A DNA stretch of 8,882 bases from Bacillota bacterium (GTDB lineage Bacteria; Bacillota; Dethiobacteria; DTU022). The translations under genes and the position numbers were made by a program. Where the stretch lies: contig JAAZHP010000123.1 in the NCBI GenBank assembly GCA_012510625.1, forward strand, positions 1 to 8,882, read 5' to 3'. A model generated the notes under the pieces. It was not told the origin of the DNA, did no database searches, and saw only the letters and a list, made by a program, of their open reading frames with translations. Below are positions 5,421 to 8,882 of this stretch, one piece after another; the first letter of the stretch is position 1; the number at the start of each line of letters is the position of its first letter.

Positions 5421-6575
5421 ATGAGCACAAACTTCTTATATAAAAGCTATCCTGTTCTCCAGGAGACAGTGCCCCTTGTTGAACTGGGAAACTGGCCCAC
5501 TCCCCTGGAGCGCCTCCCCGAAATATCGAGCCGGCCGCTGCTCCTGGTAAAGCGGGATGATCTCTCTCACCCTCTTTACGGGGGTAACAAGGTCCGCAAG
5601 CTGGAACTGATCCTGGCCGATGTCAAGCGGAAAGGTTTTCGCGAGATTGTCACTGCGGGGGGGCTGGGCTCGCATCATGTCCTGGCCGTTGCCGCCCTGG
5701 GACGGGAGCTGGGGCTGCGCACAACCGGCCTGTTCTTTTGCCAGCCTGTTAACGAACATGTGCGAAACAACCTGCTCCTGGAGATGGAATTCGGCACTGA
5801 AATGCACTTTGTGAGGGATTATCCCGGAATGGTCCTGCGCTACCTGCGCATTTACCTGGCCCGCCGCTTCAACCCCCGCCGGAAAACATACCTCCTTCTG
5901 CCGGGAGGCTCAAACGCCCTGAGCACGCTGGGCTATATCGGCGCCGTTTTGGAAATGCGCCTGCAGCTCCGGGAGCAGGGGCTCCCTGATCCTGCCGCTA
6001 TTTTTGTGGCTGCGGGCACCGGCGGCACCGCCGCCGGCCTCCTGGCCGGGATCGCCCTGGCCGGGATGGATACCTTGCTGCATGCGGTCCGCGTGGTTCA
6101 TCCGAGTTTGCTGGGACGGCGGAAAATAGTGGGCCTGGCCCGGAGAAGCCTGAGGCTTTTGGCGCGCCGCGGCGTGAATATCGGTGATGCCGCAAGCCGG
6201 CTGGACGAGCGGCTGCGCCTGGAAGAAGGCTACCTGGGGGAGGGGTACGGCTTTGCTACGGACACCGCCCAAGAGGCCATCCGCCGCTTTCAGGAGATGG
6301 CGGGGATAACCCTTGAAGGCTGCTATACCGGAAAAGCCGCCGCCGCCTGCCTGGATTACTGCGCCGTCCGGGAAGGCTCTTCGCGGCCCGTCGTTTTCGT
6401 CCACACGGCCAGCTCCACCCACCGGGAAATAAAACTGTCCGCAGCGGAGCGGGAGCTGCCCCCGGATTTTCGCTGGTGCTTCACCGGCAGCCCCTGCAGG
6501 CGCAGCTGCAGCTTAAAAGGCTGGAACCGGCCCTTCTGCGAGATTGCCTCGCGGGACAACTGGCGCTGTCTATAA
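5421..6575 (+). CDS. PLP-dependent enzyme of the D-cysteine desulfhydrase/ACC deaminase family, with Cys-rich tail
   Basis: This cytosolic fold-type II PLP enzyme probably deaminates a small (possibly D-) amino acid. The 384 aa include GGNKVRKLE (54-62), whose K57 is the Schiff-base lysine. GGLGSHHV (80-87) corresponds to the family's QSN/GSNH serine loop: S84 is kept, but the usual Asn is H85. AGTGGTAAG (198-206) is the phosphate-binding loop. EGYG (Y276) and CYTGK (Y302) match the two active-site tyrosines of ACC deaminase (Y268, Y294). The residue after Y302 is Thr rather than the Glu of true ACC deaminases, so a D-cysteine desulfhydrase-like activity fits better. After the usual end of the fold (about 350) comes a tail with Cys at 353, 359, 363, 373 and 383. 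The start is ATG with AAGGGAGG 8 bases upstream. The divergent permease may deliver its substrate. The family is sure, the substrate is not. Confidence 0.88.
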   Translation: MSTNFLYKSYPVLQETVPLVELGNWPTPLERLPEISSRPLLLVKRDDLSHPLYGGNKVRKLELILADVKRKGFREIVTAGGLGSHHVLAVAALGRELGLRTTGLFFCQPVNEHVRNNLLLEMEFGTEMHFVRDYPGMVLRYLRIYLARRFNPRRKTYLLLPGGSNALSTLGYIGAVLEMRLQLREQGLPDPAAIFVAAGTGGTAAGLLAGIALAGMDTLLHAVRVVHPSLLGRRKIVGLARRSLRLLARRGVNIGDAASRLDERLRLEEGYLGEGYGFATDTAQEAIRRFQEMAGITLEGCYTGKAAAACLDYCAVREGSSRPVVFVHTASSTHREIKLSAAERELPPDFRWCFTGSPCRRSCSLKGWNRPFCEIASRDNWRCL

Positions 6576-6762
6576 CTCCGCGAGTTGCAAGGGGCTGTCC
6601 CCTATACAGCACTTCCATTTCATGTCAGGATTTTTTTCAAGAGATAAACTTCCCAGCAAATACAAACCAGGCAGAAAAGCGCGCGCTGCCGGCGGGCGCG
6701 CGGTCATGCCATGCCGAAAGAGGGGCTGATTGGAGAAAAATTGTTTTCTATGTATAAGATGA

Positions 6763-6791
6763 TTGACTATGAAGAAAAAACAGAATATACT
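6763..6791 (+). promoter_or_regulatory. Probable sigma-A promoter for the crotonase gene
   Basis: TTGACT (6763-6768) and TATACT (6786-6791) are separated by 17 bases, each one base from consensus. The start point would be near 6798, about 40 bases before the ATG at 6839. The preceding stretch from 6576 has no gene. It contains a small GAGTT hairpin (6574-6586), AGGGG/CCCCT (6590-6603), a T7 run near 6630 and a GC-rich palindromic patch (6679-6701), but no convincing terminator. Confidence 0.7.
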
Positions 6792-6838
6792 GATTATAAT
6801 AGGCTTTTTAAAGATGAATTGGAATGGAGTTGTTGATT

Positions 6839-7624
6839 ATGTCAGCGTATGAGACTATTATTTACGAAAAGCGCGGCGGGGTGGCCCTGCTGACCATGAA
6901 CCGGCCGGATATTATGAACGCCCTGGAGGCGGCCATGGCCCAAGAGCTGGTCAGCGCTATCCGCGCCGCCGCTGCCGACGATGAGATTGGCAGTATCGTC
7001 CTGACAGGGACGGGTAAATCCTTCTCGTCGGGCGGGGATCTCAGCCGCCTGATGCAGGGCTTTGAGCTCCTGGAGGGGCGGCGGTGGCTTCAAGAGGGAT
7101 ATGCGCAGCTCATGGAGCTGGCCAATGTGAAGAAGCCGGTCATCGCCGCCGTCAACGGCTACGCGGTGGGCGCCGGCTTCTCGCTGGCCCTGCTCTGCGA
7201 TTTGATCATTGCTGCGGACACCGCCAAGTTTGGAATGGCTTTCATCAAGGTGGGCCTTGTCCCCGACTGCGGGGCGCTCTATTTCCTGCCCCGCCTGGCG
7301 GGCTTGCAGAAGGCGAAAGAGCTGGTCTTCACCGGCGAAAATATCGATGCCGCAGAGGCACACCGCATCGGCATCGTCAACCGGGTTGTGCCCGCGGCAG
7401 AGCTGCTGCAGGAGGCGCTCAAGCTGGGGCAGCAGCTGGCCGAGGGGCCGGCCGTGGCCCTGGCCCAGGCCAAGGAAATATTGAATGCCAGCGACGGCCT
7501 GAGCCTGGAACAGGTCATGGAGCTGGAAATTTATGCCCAGAGCTTATGCTTCCAGACAGAAGACCACAAGGAAGGTGCAATTGCTTTTTTGGAGAGGCGC
7601 AAACCGGCATTTAAAGGCAGATAG
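6839..7624 (+). CDS. Crotonase-superfamily protein, PaaG-like enoyl-CoA isomerase type
   Basis: This soluble acyl-CoA enzyme is 261 aa, full family length. It opens YETIIYEKRGGVALLTMNRP, and the oxyanion-hole segments are SSGGDL (63-68) and NGYAVGAGFSLALLCD (106-121). The hydratase catalytic glutamates are missing: S115 replaces Glu144 and F135 replaces Glu164 of rat enoyl-CoA hydratase. Instead AFIKVGLVPDCG (134-145) with D143 matches the FVKIGLVPDSGG segment of PaaG-type isomerases, where that Asp is the acid/base group. A double-bond or epoxide isomerase on a CoA thioester is therefore likelier than hydration; the substrate is unknown. The start at 6839 is preferred to the in-frame ATG at 6824. 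GGAG lies 9 bases before it, nothing similar precedes 6824, and M-x-YETI is where family members begin. It has its own promoter and is followed by a terminator-like hairpin, then acyl-CoA genes. Confidence 0.88.
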   Translation: MSAYETIIYEKRGGVALLTMNRPDIMNALEAAMAQELVSAIRAAAADDEIGSIVLTGTGKSFSSGGDLSRLMQGFELLEGRRWLQEGYAQLMELANVKKPVIAAVNGYAVGAGFSLALLCDLIIAADTAKFGMAFIKVGLVPDCGALYFLPRLAGLQKAKELVFTGENIDAAEAHRIGIVNRVVPAAELLQEALKLGQQLAEGPAVALAQAKEILNASDGLSLEQVMELEIYAQSLCFQTEDHKEGAIAFLERRKPAFKGR

Positions 7625-7668
7625 CCGGCGCCAGATCACAGGCAATACAAACAAATAGAAAATAGCAT

Positions 7669-7745
7669 AAAAAAACAGCTGCTGCAGCCTTGAGTAAAAC
7701 TACATCCAGAGGGATAGACAGAAGGGCGCGGCAGCTGTTTTTTTT
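7669..7745 (+). terminator. Large terminator-like hairpin: 14-bp perfect stem, 48-base loop, T8
   Basis: AAAAAAACAGCTGC (7669-7682) is the exact reverse complement of GCAGCTGTTTTTTT (7731-7744), and the T-run continues to 7745. The loop (7683-7730) holds partly complementary GCCTT and AAGGGC segments that may lengthen the stem. The A-tract/stem/T-tract layout would work on both strands. It starts 45 bases after the crotonase stop. No clear promoter is visible between it and the next gene, so it may reduce rather than abolish transcription into the oxidoreductase/fadD pair (inference). Confidence 0.7.
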
Positions 7746-7773
7746 CATACGCGGATTGCCACTTACAAAAGAG

Positions 7774-7780
7774 AAAGGAG
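7774..7780 (+). promoter_or_regulatory. Ribosome binding site fixing the TTG start of the oxidoreductase fragment
   Basis: AAAGGAG lies 8 bases before TTG at 7789-7791. The same frame is open back to 7690, but that stretch lies inside the terminator hairpin and has no site. Confidence 0.65.
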
Positions 7781-7788
7781 ATGATCTA

Positions 7789-8139
7789 TTGTCCCCGGAT
7801 GTAATTGTTGTCGGCGCCGGGCTGGGAGGGCTTGCCGCGGCCCTGAAGCTGGCGTCGGAAGGGGTTAAAGTGCTGCTGCTGGAGCAGCACAACCTGCCGG
7901 GTGGATTTGCCACCAGCTTTGTGCGCGGGTGCTTCGAATTTGAAGTATCGCTGCACGAGATGTCCGACGTGGGCCCTCCCGGCAACAAGGGCGCGGTGCG
8001 CCGCTTTCTGGAGGACGAGACGGGGGTGCAGGTGGAGTTTTTGCCGGTGCCCGAGGCCTACCACCTCGTCCTGCCGGAGTCAGAGATCAATATCAAGATA
8101 CCTTTCGGTTTGACGGATATTACTTTGTTTACTTCATGA
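7789..8139 (+). CDS. Truncated FAD-dependent oxidoreductase (phytoene desaturase/CrtISO-like), N-terminal part only
   Basis: The product is 116 aa from TTG. It begins directly with a Rossmann dinucleotide-binding unit: VIVVGAGLGGLAAALKL (5-21) gives GxGxxG at G9, G11 and G14, and E32 ends the second strand as the ribose-binding acid. PGGFATSFVRGCFEFEVSLH then matches the segment after the FAD site in COG1233-type (phytoene desaturase-like) enzymes. Family members are around 500 aa. Here the homologous sequence stops at about INIKIPFG, and after a short tail (LTDITLFTS) the frame ends in TGA. The lost 80% is not present in any frame, because the next gene starts 15 bases on. This is a deletion remnant or, less likely, a stand-alone nucleotide-binding protein. 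Its ribosome binding site and frame are intact, and its stop overlaps the ribosome binding site of fadD, so it could still be translated. Confidence 0.72.
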   Translation: MSPDVIVVGAGLGGLAAALKLASEGVKVLLLEQHNLPGGFATSFVRGCFEFEVSLHEMSDVGPPGNKGAVRRFLEDETGVQVEFLPVPEAYHLVLPESEINIKIPFGLTDITLFTS

Positions 8140-8154
8140 GGAGGTGCTTCTTAG

Positions 8155-8882
8155 ATGAGCGGAGTTAAACCGTGGCACCGGTCGTACGCGCCCGGGGTGC
8201 CGCACGAGATCGATATCGAGGAGATTACCCTATCCCGCGCCCTGGCCCGCTCCGCCGAGGCGCGGGCCGGCATGACGGCGCTGAATTACATGGGGCGGAA
8301 GATCTCCTTCAGCGAGCTTGATTCCCTGGTAAACAGATTTGCCCGGGCGTTGAGGGCGCTGGGCGTGGAAAAGGGAGATAAAGTGGCCACGCTGCTGCCC
8401 AACCTGCCGCAAATGACCATCGCCGTTTACGCCGCCTTCCGCATCGGGGCGGTGATCGTCCCGAACAATCCTCTATACACCGAGCGGGAGCTGGCCTATC
8501 AGCTCAACGATTCCGAGTCCAAGGTCGCAGTGGGCCTGGATATGCTCCTGCCCCGCATGCTCGCCCTGAAAGAGAAGACGGGGATAAAAGAAATTGTGAC
8601 CTGCCATATTAATGACTACCTGCCTTTTCCCAAGAAGCAGCTCTACCCGCTGGTGAAAAAGGACATGTACCGCAAGGTAAACCCGCAGCAGAATGTGCAC
8701 CAGTTTACCGGCCTGGTGAAGCGGCAGCCGGGCGGGGCGGTGGAAGATCTTTCCGCCTGGGAGGAACCGGCGGCCATCCTTTACACCGGCGGAACTACCG
8801 GTCTCAGCAAGGGGGTCATGCTTACCCATGCCAGTCTCTCCGCCAATGTGCAGCAGTTTGCAGCCTGGCTGCCGGGGGTGAA
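8155..8882 (+). CDS. fadD: Long-chain fatty-acid--CoA ligase (acyl-CoA synthetase), 3' end beyond window
   Basis: This ANL-superfamily enzyme activates a carboxylic (probably fatty) acid with ATP to acyl-AMP and then acyl-CoA, the entry step of beta-oxidation. The frame is open from ATG 8155 to the window edge, giving 242 codons. It starts MSGVKPWHRSYAPGVPHEI, typical of bacterial FadD. FSELDSLVNRFARALRALGVEKGDKVATLLPN (about 52-83) and RIGAVIVPNNPLYTERELAYQL follow in the usual order. The P-loop-like adenylation motif YTGGTTGLSKGVMLTH is at 210-225. AGGAGGT (8139-8145) lies 9 bases before the start and overlaps the TGA of the truncated oxidoreductase, so the two are probably one transcript. 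The C-terminal domain, including the catalytic lysine, lies outside the window. Chain length cannot be told; aryl or branched acids remain possible. Confidence 0.92.
   Translation, partial: MSGVKPWHRSYAPGVPHEIDIEEITLSRALARSAEARAGMTALNYMGRKISFSELDSLVNRFARALRALGVEKGDKVATLLPNLPQMTIAVYAAFRIGAVIVPNNPLYTERELAYQLNDSESKVAVGLDMLLPRMLALKEKTGIKEIVTCHINDYLPFPKKQLYPLVKKDMYRKVNPQQNVHQFTGLVKRQPGGAVEDLSAWEEPAAILYTGGTTGLSKGVMLTHASLSANVQQFAAWLPGV

Noticed and set aside
6590..6603. AGGGG/CCCCT hairpin as terminator of the PLP enzyme gene
   Set aside because: The stem is only 5 bp and no T-run follows directly; the T7 run near 6630 is too far away.
6679..6701. GC-rich palindromic patch (GCGCGC arms) as a regulatory site
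   Set aside because: The arms are simple alternating GC, the loop is 11 bases, and nothing nearby supports a function.
6795..6800. TATAAT as the -10 box of the crotonase gene
   Set aside because: The nearest good -35 (TTGACT 6763-6768) would be 26 bases away, whereas TATACT at 6786 gives 17.
6824..6838. ATG 6824 as start of the crotonase
   Set aside because: No Shine-Dalgarno sequence precedes it. The ATG at 6839 has GGAG at good spacing and matches where family members begin.
6842..7363. Open frame antisense to the crotonase gene
   Set aside because: The plus strand here is a full-length, motif-complete crotonase. The antisense product resembles nothing and lacks a good start.
7690..7788. 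N-terminal extension of the oxidoreductase fragment from TTG 7690
   Set aside because: It would start inside the terminator loop, has no ribosome binding site, and adds residues before the Rossmann strand that normally opens this family.
8137..8139. TGA as selenocysteine, continuing the oxidoreductase
   Set aside because: A TAG follows five codons later (8152-8154), there is no conserved Cys position here, and the bases form the fadD ribosome binding site.

Overview
The window looks like chromosome of a moderately GC-rich, low-to-mid GC-skewed Gram-positive anaerobe, most likely a Clostridia/Peptococcaceae-type bacterium (the Desulfotomaculum/Pelotomaculum sort). That is an inference from three things: strong AGGAGG-type ribosome binding sites with several TTG starts, near-consensus sigma-A promoters with 17-base spacers, and intergenic palindromes of kinds I associate with that group. 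No rRNA, tRNA, CRISPR array, insertion sequence or phage gene is visible.

Layout. Bases 1-75 hold the last 24 codons of an upstream plus-strand gene. A 363-base gap follows, containing a cluster of GGGGCGG palindromes (189-257). Then comes an MscS-type mechanosensitive channel gene (439-1509, +). It converges on a minus-strand block and is separated from it by a C/G-rich hairpin (1553-1592). Read in transcription order, the minus-strand block is an APC-family amino-acid permease (5256-3883), a small membrane protein made of two near-identical tandem domains (3715-3023), and a GPH-type cation symporter (2940-1609). A GGGACGGTTC inverted repeat sits between the last two.

The permease is divergent from a PLP-dependent enzyme of the D-cysteine desulfhydrase/ACC deaminase fold (5421-6575, +). 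The 164 bases between them carry two overlapping back-to-back promoters whose -35 boxes form an inverted repeat. The pair is plausibly an uptake-plus-deamination unit for a small amino acid, although the substrate cannot be read from sequence.

The right-hand part is acyl-CoA metabolism. A crotonase-superfamily protein with a PaaG-like isomerase active site (6839-7624, +) has its own promoter and a large terminator-like hairpin after it. Next is a severely truncated FAD-dependent oxidoreductase (7789-8139, +), whose stop codon overlaps the ribosome binding site of a long-chain acyl-CoA synthetase (8155 to the window edge, +).

I do not see a clearly new defence or mobile system. The items most worth a second look are the tandem-duplicated membrane protein, the cysteine-rich tail on the PLP enzyme, the divergent promoter, the crotonase lacking both hydratase glutamates, and the truncated oxidoreductase fused operonically to fadD.
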